This document shows positions 40,921 through 50,678 of a DNA stretch of 64,000 bases, piece by piece (the first letter of the stretch is position 1; every line of letters starts with the position of its first letter). Source of the DNA: Ustilago trichophora (taxonomy: Eukaryota > Basidiomycota > Ustilaginomycetes > Ustilaginales > Ustilaginaceae); the NCBI GenBank assembly GCA_900323505.1, contig OOIN01000016.1, forward strand, positions 372,001 through 436,000, written 5' to 3'. Both the position numbers and the translations under genes were made by a program. A model generated the notes under the pieces. That model saw only the letters and a list, made by a program, of their open reading frames with translations, did no database searches and had not been told where the DNA came from.

Positions 40921-41540
40921 CTAGACTCGGAGAATGAGCACCAGCAATGCGATCTCGACCAAGCCGACGAACGCGGTTGCCGCGGCGACTACCGATCCGG
41001 CCGTGACAAAGCTCTTGCGCAGCACTGTCTGAACGGGTGCTGGTGTGATATTGACTGGGCTGGGATGCTCGTTGCCTGGTTGTGAGAGGTGCTGCGTCTG
41101 GTCGGACTGCGTTATAGGGGAGGGCTGAGCTACGTCTTGTGCCGGCTGTTGTGGCTCTACCACTTCCATCGCTACAACGCGCTCAGCGTTGCTTACTGCC
41201 ATTCGGTAGCGAAAAATGGCTACAGGGATGAAGCCCATGCCGAGAACCGCATAGACGAGGCCTGCACCATGCAAGTGTCGAGACCGACACAAGGTCTGGT
41301 CAGAATTCTGCTCACAAGCGCAAAATCCATGATTTGATGGGTTGGAGACTCACCGACGTAGAAAAACTTGGGCTGAAAAAGGCGGAGAATGACGATAGCA
41401 TAGCATAGTTGGCCTAGCGCTGTCCTTGCGTAGGCTCCGTCGAAGGTTCTTTGAACAGCTCGGTAGTCCAGAAGGTCACGCTGGCTAAGCTTGACGACAT
41501 TCGCCCGGGGTGGAATGCTTCCCGTTTCTGGTGTCGTCAT
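40921..41540 (-). CDS. Small membrane protein, DUF202 (YidH-like)
   Basis: Exons 41540-41354 and 41261-40921 (gtgagt...tgcag, splitting a Gly codon) encode 175 residues. The N-terminal half has DYRAVQRTFDGAYARTALG followed by the hydrophobic segment QLCYAIVILRLFQPKFFYV. After the junction comes a second span, GLVYAVLGMGFIPVAIFRYR. This is the pattern of DUF202, a short family of membrane proteins that is also the C-terminal membrane part of Vtc polyphosphate synthase subunits. A proline/Gln-rich stretch precedes a final span (VAAATAFVGLVEIALLVLILRV) at the C-terminus. Function is not known; a vacuolar location would be a guess. Confidence 0.75.
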
Positions 41541-42797
41541 GATGTCGAATCTGTTGCCGTTCCGTATCCTCAGAGATGAGCGGTCCAGGATGGAGATGGT
41601 GGTCGGTGGCAGTCAAGAGCAGGACACGCTGCTATGTGCCAAAGGGCATGAGTGGAGCAGATGGTGCGTGCGAGAGGCACAAGATTGCGCCAACTTGCGC
41701 CTCGATCGAGATACCTCACCATCAAGAAGCCCGATCCGACTTTCCCATGTTTGCGACGAACAAGGTTCACCACGCAAGCTCTGCAAAAAAGCTTCCCTTT
41801 TAGTGTTAGTGCTAGCCTCTGGTACCTTCTCTGCAGCTTGGCTAGAACCTCGAACTCTGATTTGTCTTACCTGTACGCCCCGACCTGGGGCCAACGTCCA
41901 TCCACATGGCGTCAATGCCCTAAAATCGGGCCGACTGAATCAAGTTAAAGATGCATGATCCGCACCTAGATAAGCTGCAGCCTCGGCTTGCCACATGATC
42001 ACAGCATATGTGTCATTGGCTCTGGAAGAATTCGCCGACCTATCGAAGATTTGGCCCGCCGTGGTTGCTTTAGCTGGGTAGATGATGGGGTTTCCGTCAT
42101 GTGCAGTCGTGATTTGGGTCTCGCTAACCGAGCTTACAAGCGTGGACCAGCCCAAGCTTCACGATTCGCTTCGCCTGCGTCTCTGATTCCGCTGCCGAGA
42201 AGACGCATCGACGCAAACACTCCAAGCCACCAAACTCACCTTTGTGATGCATTGAAGAGGTGTGCACAGAACTGCGTACTCGCTTGCGCATGAACCCGCT
42301 GCCCGTGACTGCGTTCCAATGACTCTCTACACCAATATGCGTCACGCCTGAGAGGTTCGCTTGTCGCTTTTGTCCGCTTCTCCTTGCATCTCGCTCCGTT
42401 CGAAGCGTCTGCATGCACAACTACAAACCCTGAGCTTGTTCCGCCACGCCGCTGCTGATGAGCTAACTCGCGTAGCGGTGTTGTATGATACTGCTCCATT
42501 TGGTTCTGCCGTGAGTATCTCTCTTTGAGGATGCATACTGCAGATGTTGATGCGACGTCGCCGGTCTGTCCACAGCCTGCATTGATTGCGGCAAAGAGAT
42601 ACAGATTCTAGACTGTATTAGTGGCCGGTCTCAACGACCACTCCCGCCCGTTGCCTAGCGTCGCTTAGGCTCATCCCTTCTCGGCCCTCGGTTCTCTTCT
42701 CTGCCTCCATCATCTATGCATCAACCTTGACCTCCAACGCACTCAGAGACAGAAGGCGGCCAATGTCATCCCTGGCCGTCACAGCGACCTTTCGAGG
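41541..42797. promoter_or_regulatory. Divergent intergenic region, DUF202 / F-box-like gene
   Basis: Gap of 1.26 kb between head-to-head genes. Several frames of about 100 codons overlap each other on both strands and show no motifs. No further feature is recognised. Confidence 0.4.
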
Positions 42798-44297
42798 ATG
42801 AATGGTGGCTGTCATTGGCGTCATCCTTCCGAATGGCCTGCTTTGAGCGAGCCGCTGCTTTCGTCCACTTGGCGCCATCTACCTCGCGAGCTGGTGCTTC
42901 TCGTCGTCGAAACATCGAGCTGGCTCGTCCCGGCTGACACACTTGCCCGCTGGTGCCGGGTGGATCGAGCATGGTATCGTCGTGCCATCGTACCTCTGTA
43001 CGGCTGTGTGGCACTGTCGCCCCATGACGAAGACAGGTTGGGTGCTTGGCGCATTGAGCGCTTCTGTCACACCATCTCTCACAACAAGCAGCTTGCCGAC
43101 TCGGTCAAGGCGCTCGACTTTGCTGTGAGCAGAGAAGAGGAAGGCATCGCAAATCAAGAGCAATATATGATCATTCTCAGTCACTGCCGCAACCTTCTCT
43201 ACTTTCGGAATCTGCAACGGTTGCGGGACCCAGAAGATACCTACCTTCTCTCGGTACCGTCAGGAGCATTGTCGCGTCTTCGATGGCACGACTCCGATCT
43301 ACGTGCATTCGAAGAGCTGGTCGAATCCGTCTTCAAACCGCTGCACTTTCGCATCAATCCGGACGCGCGCGGTATCGAGCGGTCCGATCTCATTGCAACG
43401 ACAGCAAGGTCCGCAGGTCGCATGCTGTACGATCTCAGGCTGCTCGCTCGGCTGCCGAGTGTCCACAAGCTGCCCAAAGGCTTCTTCCGCCGCATGGTGT
43501 CGAGTCAATTACCACGTCAAAAGATCCTGGCGGCACGATGCAGCAAGAACTACCAGAACGACCGAGTCGGCACACGAATTGCAATGGGTATCATCCATAT
43601 CGTCTCTCGGCTGTTCTTGCAGGTCGAGCTAGTCGAAGTCTACATTGCGGATCGTGACTTCCATACTGGTGCGCCTCTGCATTTCGTATCGAAAGCGAGC
43701 AGGACAGGGCTGCCTTGCCTGTACCCTCGTTCGTTCTGGGACGATAGCATCCAACAGCTGCTCGATTTGGGACCACTGCCCTTCGCAGTGGCCGTGTATC
43801 ATGTGTGTTCGAACGAGGTAGGAGACGCGCCAGGATTCGACATCGGTGGCGAGTACGACTTGTTTCCTACCGAGAGAGCACCAACATCAGACATCGCGGC
43901 ACTCGGCGATGAGTATCCGTATACGGTAGAGGAAGACGACCTCTCTCGACGCACCACGACTGGCCACGGCTGGCAGGAACCGTTCCTACTCCTCCCCAAC
44001 TCGTCGACGATCGTGCCTATCAAACTCAAGGGAGGATATCGTACATTGCCTTTTGCCAGCTACGACGTGAATGGCAAGGCTGCTTGGGAGGTGTTGGTCC
44101 ACCCTCCAGAAGACATTATGGCAGACAAGACGCAAATGGCAGATACGCAAGAGGAATGGGATGTGGATTCGATGCTTGGTGCAAGTCGACCTCGACCGTC
44201 TACGATGCATCCTCTCACACCTCGTCGAGGATCGCTCGACTGGCTACGCCTCGTTTCTCGCAATCTCGAGTTTGGCCAACATGACCTTTTCCTCTAG
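42798..44297 (+). CDS. F-box-like hypothetical protein
   Basis: One exon of 499 residues. Residues about 28-75 (LPRELVLLVVETSSWLVPAD, then LARWCRVDRAWYRRAIVPL) have the helix pattern of the F-box-like fold of basidiomycete proteins. This would connect it to a Skp1-Cullin ubiquitin ligase. The remainder is not a recognisable repeat: no WD40 or Leu-rich repeats. It contains moderately hydrophobic stretches and an acidic region near 365-385 (DEYPYTVEEDDLSRR). The target protein is unknown. Start in ordinary context; no intron. Confidence 0.6.
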   Translation: MNGGCHWRHPSEWPALSEPLLSSTWRHLPRELVLLVVETSSWLVPADTLARWCRVDRAWYRRAIVPLYGCVALSPHDEDRLGAWRIERFCHTISHNKQLADSVKALDFAVSREEEGIANQEQYMIILSHCRNLLYFRNLQRLRDPEDTYLLSVPSGALSRLRWHDSDLRAFEELVESVFKPLHFRINPDARGIERSDLIATTARSAGRMLYDLRLLARLPSVHKLPKGFFRRMVSSQLPRQKILAARCSKNYQNDRVGTRIAMGIIHIVSRLFLQVELVEVYIADRDFHTGAPLHFVSKASRTGLPCLYPRSFWDDSIQQLLDLGPLPFAVAVYHVCSNEVGDAPGFDIGGEYDLFPTERAPTSDIAALGDEYPYTVEEDDLSRRTTTGHGWQEPFLLLPNSSTIVPIKLKGGYRTLPFASYDVNGKAAWEVLVHPPEDIMADKTQMADTQEEWDVDSMLGASRPRPSTMHPLTPRRGSLDWLRLVSRNLEFGQHDLFL

Positions 44298-44772
44298 TCA
44301 GCACTGTATCGATCACAATATAACCTCAACTAGCTCCGACGAATGTCACATGTACTATCATATTACTTGCATTGCTTTAATTCACGTGTTCACAGTCGCA
44401 TTGGCCGATAAGAGTGACGCTGACATGGAAGCTTCCGCTTCGCGTGGGAACGTCAAAAGCAGACAGCATGCGGAGAGATGACAAAATTGGCCGTCAGGTG
44501 GCCATGCGCGAGTTGTGCTGTGAGCCGAGGATGGGAATTGTAGGGAATGGTGTGGAAAAGCTGGGGTGATTGTGTCGAGAGAGCATGGATGTTCGGCATA
44601 CCCGACAGTCCCACGAGGTGGAGCAACGAGTAGTGAGATCGATGGCCAATCCAAAATTCTCACGTTGCTTGGGACGTGCGCCTTTGCCAGCGACTTCCAT
44701 TACTGCGTCAGTCACACGCATGCAACACCGTCGGCTCCTCTCCAAGGTCATCGGAAGAGTTTCGGTGCAACG
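44298..44772. other. Intergenic, tandem plus-strand genes
   Basis: Gap of 475 bases. The downstream frame is open from 44566, but the first RCC1 strand begins at the ATG at 44773, so the earlier part is taken as leader. No other feature is visible. Confidence 0.4.
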
Positions 44773-46326
44773 ATGGCACGGCGGCTGCTAGTCGCAGGCA
44801 GCAACTCGGGCTGTCAGCTAGGTGTGGGTCACGACGACGATGCACCAACATTCCACGAGGCGCTCTGTCGGATTGATGGACAAGACAGAGCTACCAGCTT
44901 CCCACCGGCAGGCTACACGGTGGTCGAAATCTCGTCTGGCGCCAATCACACGCTGGCTATGTTACAGCCAGTCGGGGACGGGCGTTGTACTACAGGTGCA
45001 AGCACACAGTCAGAGATCTGGGTAGCTGGCACTGGCACTCAAGGTCAGCTTGGACCTGCACACGTCTTGCCCACGAGCAAGCCGATGGATGTCTTCACTC
45101 GGCTGGATCTTCAAGCTTGTCTCGAGAACGTTGCTGGATTGCCGCTTTCAAGTCTGTCAGAAGCATCTCTCGAGCCAAAACTGATCGCCTGTGGCTGGAA
45201 TTGCAGCTACCTTGTCCTGACGCCCCGATCAGGCGCAAGGACTTCAGCATCGGATCAAGATGTTCTGATCTCGCTCGGCTTGCATCGCGACAACACCTTC
45301 GGAGAGCTGGGGTCCACAACTAACACTTCTGCAGATGGCGCTGCCTCGTGCGTGCACATGACCTCCTTTGCTGGTGTTCTGGTCGAGGCTGGGCTCGATG
45401 CGAGCACCCCATTCCGAATCGCTGATGTAGCAGCGGGGCTCAGGCACGCAGTCGTAGCTCTCAGTGTTGACGTAGGCTCGGATGGCCAAGCTCGAGCGAT
45501 TGTTGCTGGATGGGGCTCTGCACGACAAGGCCAAGTAGGTCGCATCCCAGAGGCGGCGTCGAGACGTCCCGGACTGTCCAAGCGGCCAGGTCCAGCTGCA
45601 GCAATCGTCTTGGAGCCTCAGCTCATTTTTGATTGGAAGACGCGAGCCAAGTGCAAGGTGAAAGCAGGTAGGGATCACACGGTGGTTCTGATCCAAGGGC
45701 AAAAAGGTGACCTGGAAGACGCTTTACACTGTATCGGATCGAACAAGCAGGGTCAGCTCCTCGACGCATCTGTGTTGCCGGCCCACAAGTTGGCAGAGGA
45801 AGGGATCGCCGATGTTACCTGCAACTGGACCGGCACTCATCTGCTTACGAGACAGCAAGGCATACTGAGCTGCGGCAACAACAGTCGAGGCCAGCTAGGC
45901 ACCGGTTCCATTCAAACGGACGGCCCACTGTCACTCGTTGACCTTACCACGGTCTTGCAACAGCATCAGGTATCAACCTCAACCGACGACGCGAGTCTAC
46001 GCAGCTCATTGCTGACGAGCAAAGTGACGGTGCAGAAGCTCGTATCAGGGAGCGAGCATTCCTTGCTTCTCGCCGGCCGTCACACCACCACACCATCATC
46101 GGAAGATTCGCACCGTCTTCCGACGAGCACGCAAGTGTGGGGATGGGGCTGGAATGAACACGGCAACTTGGCGCAGGGTGAGCATGATGAAGCGGACCGC
46201 GACCGACCTGTGCTTCTTCTCGACGGAACTCGGTACGGTGCCGCCCAGCCAAAATACACGCCCTTAGATATCTGGGCAGGGTGTGGTACAACTTTTATTC
46301 TGGTCGATAAGCCCAACACTACATAG
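44773..46326 (+). CDS. RCC1-repeat protein
   Basis: One exon of 517 residues that should form a beta-propeller of the RCC1 type. Repeated cores include GSNSGCQLGVGHDDD, GTGTQGQLGP, GWGSARQGQVG, GSNKQGQLLD, CGNNSRGQLGTGS and GWGWNEHGNLAQGE, each after a short strand such as EISSGANHTLAML or KVKAGRDHTVVLI. This is the expected pattern of WG/NxxGQLG and CGxxHxx repeats. RCC1-like proteins act as scaffolds or GTPase exchange factors; this one lacks obvious extra domains. In yeast the closest type would be Ats1 (modification of tRNA wobble uridine with diphthamide proteins), but that is inference. The start is the ATG at MARRLLVAGSNS, which begins the first strand. Confidence 0.85.
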   Translation: MARRLLVAGSNSGCQLGVGHDDDAPTFHEALCRIDGQDRATSFPPAGYTVVEISSGANHTLAMLQPVGDGRCTTGASTQSEIWVAGTGTQGQLGPAHVLPTSKPMDVFTRLDLQACLENVAGLPLSSLSEASLEPKLIACGWNCSYLVLTPRSGARTSASDQDVLISLGLHRDNTFGELGSTTNTSADGAASCVHMTSFAGVLVEAGLDASTPFRIADVAAGLRHAVVALSVDVGSDGQARAIVAGWGSARQGQVGRIPEAASRRPGLSKRPGPAAAIVLEPQLIFDWKTRAKCKVKAGRDHTVVLIQGQKGDLEDALHCIGSNKQGQLLDASVLPAHKLAEEGIADVTCNWTGTHLLTRQQGILSCGNNSRGQLGTGSIQTDGPLSLVDLTTVLQQHQVSTSTDDASLRSSLLTSKVTVQKLVSGSEHSLLLAGRHTTTPSSEDSHRLPTSTQVWGWGWNEHGNLAQGEHDEADRDRPVLLLDGTRYGAAQPKYTPLDIWAGCGTTFILVDKPNTT

Positions 46327-47394
46327 TTGCTCCATGCTCCACTCGACAGATTGCAGACCGGAGATCATCTCGCCAGGCAAGTCGTATGCCTGGCTCGAGG
46401 CGATCTGTTTCAACGATTCCCGAATATACCAACCACCTCCGTGTGCATAATTCAGGGTCCAAGCTTGGCGACCAAAAAAAAAGAGAGAGTGTGTGCGTGA
46501 AATTCCCTTCGGAGATCTATGTATCCACCGGCAACGAGATAGCTGAGGGAAAGAGCTTCTGGCTGAAGTAGGGAATTGACTGAGCTTGCAAGTCGCCGTG
46601 CCCACGAGGCAGCTTATAAGGGAGCAGCCGTACCTGGGCGTTGGATCGGCGTCCGTCGGTCAAATTTTGTGTTGCGTGCAAGCTTGTCACTGCATCTTGC
46701 TTTGGAAGAAAAATGTCAGAAGCAATCATGCACGATTTCCTCTGAATCGATAAGCTAGAAGCAGGTCAAAAAAAAGAAAAAGGAATTCCGCTCGACATCA
46801 GCGTGCGCTGCCTCTGTGTCAAAGGGCAAAGCTTTGCCGATCGGGCGAACTCTGGGCTTCGGCGATGGACCGCTATTGGCCAGCGTAGCGTGCGAATCTG
46901 CACTTGCTCGACCCACCTCAAATTGTGTTCCAAACGCCTCGATAGGATGTAAGAGAGCTTTGCTTTGCGATGAAAAAGAGACGTGGCAGTCTCCCAATTT
47001 CGTGTGGTTGACAAATTCTTCTGACTTGTGTGGGAGTCACCCGCCATCCAGGTCGTCATGCAAGATAGAGGTGGGTATTATCCGACGGCAGGACAAGTCA
47101 ATCGGGCCCTTGTCGATAGGCACTCACAGAGGCAGGATCGAGAAGATTTCTCTTTCTTGTGATTATAGTACCGCGTTAGACGCCTTACGCGAGCACTGTG
47201 CCTGTGTGACTCTCCTTCTACGCACTTACATGTTAGTGTTGCGGTGAGCGTTGGTTTTCTGCTTCCGGAATTTGATTTGTTTGCTCTGCCTTGCAAAGCC
47301 AAAAATGCCAATTTTAGTCGCTCTGCTGACCCTGAGCTGGAGCCCGTGGCACAAGCAGATTGCCGAGTTTCGGTCAGGGTTCGCTCAAGCCGGC

Positions 47395-47440
<46 letters not shown>

Positions 47441-47907
47441 CCTTCTGGGAAGAGGAAAAGCTCGTCATCTTCTTAAAGCGTGGGCAACAGGACAGGAGGC
47501 AAGGCGAAGGAGGTTGCATGCATACCGTACACAGCAGCAATCAGTGTGAGATTGTGTGCGATTAGGGCCCTGGCTGTGCAATCTCCAAAAGACTGCGCCG
47601 CGAATCTTTTTTGCGTGTCACGAGAAGAAAAAAAATAAGATAGCACAGAAGCAAGCAAGCGAGCAAGCAAGCAAGCAAAAGCCCTCGTGCATGCTTGGCT
47701 CTCTGAACGTGATTCATGGTCAAACACGAGATAGCACATACACACGCACACACACATCAATCAGGAAGATCCACCTTCGATCGAGTCAGTCCCTCCCTGC
47801 TTCTTTCTCCCCCACCTAGAACAACACCATCACCACCACTCTTCTTCTCTCCCAAATTGTTCCTTTGGTCCGTCAACCGACGTTCCATCCACAATATACC
47901 ACGCGGG
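46327..47907. other. Intergenic with long T tract
   Basis: About 1.6 kb with a T43 tract at 47398-47440, a GCAA-type run (47649-47680) and a CACACA stretch (47745-47757) near the next gene. No gene is recognised. Confidence 0.4.
47398..47440. repeat. Poly-T tract (43 bases)
   Basis: Uninterrupted thymines, the longest homopolymer in the window. Confidence 0.95.
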
Positions 47908-49656
47908 ATGATGTCTCCAGCGATTCGCGCTGGCTCGCTTCGAGCAATGTCTACGCCCTCCTTGGCGCTCCGAGCTTCCAGGATCGGCATGGCATCCACT
48001 AGCGCCGCCGCCACAGCATCACCGATGCAGCAACAGCAGATCCGCGGCATCTTCCGAACTCCTTTCCGAAGAAACGACAAGGTTGCTGCTGTAGTCCAGG
48101 CCGCACAGTCGGACGTCCAGGCACAGCTGCCACCCCCGAACGACGGCAACGGTAAGAAGAAGGGCGGCTTCTTCCGATCGTTCCGCCGCGGCTTCTACGT
48201 CGTTGCTCTCGGCAGTCTGGGAACATATGCATACTTTGTCTACCAAGGCCGACACCCACCCGACCAGCTTCCCCAAGATCCCACCAAGAAGACGATTGTC
48301 GTTCTCGGAAGCGGTTGGGGTGCCACGTCGCTGCTCAAGAACATCGACACCGAGGAGTACAATGTGGTCGTCATCTCGCCCCACAATTACTTCCTCTTCA
48401 CACCTCTTTTGCCCTCTGTGACGGTCGGTACGCTCGATGGCCGCAGCATCGTGCAGCCTACCCGTCACACGACACGTTTCAAGACGCGCGAGGTCAAGGT
48501 GTACGAGGCCGATTGCGAGTACGTTGACCCTATCAACAAGACCGTCACTTTCGAGGACAGGAGTGAAGTCAAGGGCTCCGTTTCCAAGGTCACTATCCCT
48601 TACGACTACCTCGTCTACTCGGTAGGTACCGAGAACCAGACGTTCGGCATTGAGGGTGTCAAGAAGCACGCTTGCTTCCTCAAGGAGCTCAACGACGCCG
48701 AAAAGATCCGTGCTCGTCTGATCGACTGTGTCGAGAGTGCCGCCATCAAGGGTCAGTCCGAAGAAGAGATTGATCGCCTGCTGCACATGGTTGTGGTCGG
48801 TGGTGGTCCCACCGGTATCGAGTATGCGGCCGAGCTGCGCGACTTTGTCGAGTCGGATCTGATCCGTTGGTATCCCGAGGTGGCCAACAAGCTGCGCGTG
48901 ACCCTCATCGAGGCGCTGCCCAACATTCTGCCCATGTTCTCGCAGACGCTCATCAAGTACACCGAATCCACCTTCAAGGAGAACTCGATCGACATTCTCA
49001 CCAAGCACATGGTCAAGGACGTCGACGAGCGCGATGTGCTGGTCAAGACTCCCTCTGGCGAGGAGAAGAAGATCCCTTACGGTCTGCTCGTGTGGGCCGC
49101 CGGTAACACCGCCCGCCCCCTCACCCGTCAGCTGATGGCTGCACTTCCCGAGGCCCAAAAGAACCGACGTGGTCTCGAGGTGGACGACCACATGCGTCTC
49201 AAGGGTGCTGAGGACTCGGTGTTTGCCCTCGGTGATGCCACTGCCACCCAGTTCGCCCCCACTGCCCAGGCCGCCTCGCAGCAGGGTGCCTACCTTGCCC
49301 GCGTCTTCAACCAGCTCGCGCGTCTCCACGTACTCGAGGACAAGCTCGAGACTGCCAAGAAGAACAACGCCGACGCCTCTGAGTTGAGCGGTCTCGAGCG
49401 CCAGATCGAGAAGGCTGCCAAGATCCGCCCCTTCAAGTACTCGCACCAGGGTTCGCTCGCCTACATTGGCTCCGAAAAGGCCATTGCCGACATTCCTCTT
49501 CTCGGCAACAACCAGATCGCTTCCGGTGGTGTGGTCACCTTCATGTTCTGGCGATCGGCCTACGTCTCGATGCTCTTCTCGCTTCGAAACCGATCGCTGG
49601 TGGCTGCCGACTGGTTCAAGGTATTCCTGTTCGGTCGTGATGTATCGCGAGAATAA
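47908..49656 (+). CDS. Alternative type II NADH:ubiquinone oxidoreductase
   Basis: One exon of 582 residues. The N-terminus has an Arg/Ser/Ala-rich mitochondrial presequence (MMSPAIRAGSLRAMS onwards), then a single membrane span near 94-112 (GFYVVALGSLGTYAYFVYQ). The FAD site is IVVLGSGWGATSLL (130-143), and the NADH site is VVVGGGPTGIEYAAEL near 293-308. WAAGNTARP and SVFALGDATAT are further family motifs. This enzyme passes electrons from NADH to ubiquinone without pumping protons. The span before the first nucleotide site suggests an external (Nde-type) enzyme of the inner mitochondrial membrane facing the intermembrane space. Codon bias is very strong in C-ending codons, so high expression is likely. 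No EF-hand is seen. Confidence 0.93.
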   Translation: MMSPAIRAGSLRAMSTPSLALRASRIGMASTSAAATASPMQQQQIRGIFRTPFRRNDKVAAVVQAAQSDVQAQLPPPNDGNGKKKGGFFRSFRRGFYVVALGSLGTYAYFVYQGRHPPDQLPQDPTKKTIVVLGSGWGATSLLKNIDTEEYNVVVISPHNYFLFTPLLPSVTVGTLDGRSIVQPTRHTTRFKTREVKVYEADCEYVDPINKTVTFEDRSEVKGSVSKVTIPYDYLVYSVGTENQTFGIEGVKKHACFLKELNDAEKIRARLIDCVESAAIKGQSEEEIDRLLHMVVVGGGPTGIEYAAELRDFVESDLIRWYPEVANKLRVTLIEALPNILPMFSQTLIKYTESTFKENSIDILTKHMVKDVDERDVLVKTPSGEEKKIPYGLLVWAAGNTARPLTRQLMAALPEAQKNRRGLEVDDHMRLKGAEDSVFALGDATATQFAPTAQAASQQGAYLARVFNQLARLHVLEDKLETAKKNNADASELSGLERQIEKAAKIRPFKYSHQGSLAYIGSEKAIADIPLLGNNQIASGGVVTFMFWRSAYVSMLFSLRNRSLVAADWFKVFLFGRDVSRE

Positions 49657-50678
49657 ACGACATGCTCTCCCATCCAATTCCTTATTCGAAACGGTGGACG
49701 CAGAGGCGCTGCTTTCAGACCAGCTCGCCTCAATTGCTTATCGCATAGACTAGATGTGACGCCAGGTACAGAGCAGCTTTGACAAGGCTACATTCGTATC
49801 GCTCGTCCAGGCGATCGGCACGCTATGGTCTACATTTTGCTTACGTCTGGACATCTGGCGTCATTCCTCTGCATCCCTTCCTCTTGATCCACTTGCTCCT
49901 GCCCTTGCTCTTGCCCTTCGCCCCTTCCCAACCTGTACTCGTATTCCGGCCCGTCACACAAAAGATTCAAATTTGCAGCAGCACCTAATTTACGCAGAAA
50001 ACCATCGCCTGCAGACAGACCTACGCGTCTTTCTTTGCGGCCAAGCCGTTGAACCAAAGCATCCACAGGCTGACCCGACACTGCATGCAGGCATTTGACT
50101 GGTGGCTCACCATGACCAGCCGCGACGGCGACGCACATCAGGTGTCAAGACAAGCTTTTGCTCCAGCAGAAGCACACGGCAAAGTGACTACAGAGAAGGG
50201 AAAAAATGAAAAAAAGACGGGATCTCCGCACGGTCCCCTTCCGATTCTCTCTGCATCTTCCCTTTGCGTGACTAAGCGAGACGGCCCTTCCGACTATCAC
50301 TTTCTCGAGAGATTATACTGTTCAGTAGAAGAGGTGCTCAGCCATGAGACGAAAGCTCTTTCGGATAGCATCGCAACTGGGCCCTTTGTTGCGTCGGAAA
50401 CGTGCCGATGGTCACACGCCACTGAGCGAGAAAAGAAAGCTTTGCGATAGTCAGCACACTGGCCAATTTCGCATATCACCCCAGTCGCCACGCGTCTCGG
50501 GCTACTCTCTGAAAGTGCACAAGCCATTCCGCCACATGTTCAAGGACTGCGACTCAGCCATGATCGTTAAGGGTATATATAAAGCAAGGCTCTCTTCGGT
50601 GCCGGTCCATTCTCATCTCATCCCCACATCCGTGCACCATCGCAAGCGATCGCTCACCTCTCCTAGCAACGACCAACA
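49657..50678. other. Intergenic, NADH dehydrogenase to JmjC-like gene
   Basis: Tandem gap of 1.0 kb with a TATA box near its end. No further gene is recognised. Confidence 0.4.
50574..50583 (+). promoter_or_regulatory. TATA box of the JmjC-fold gene
   Basis: TATATATAAA, 105 bases before the ATG at 50679, the clearest TATA in the window; it suggests regulated rather than constant transcription. Confidence 0.6.

Noticed and set aside
48019..49677. 552-codon minus-strand frame over the NADH dehydrogenase
   Set aside because: Also an antisense shadow of a highly biased gene.
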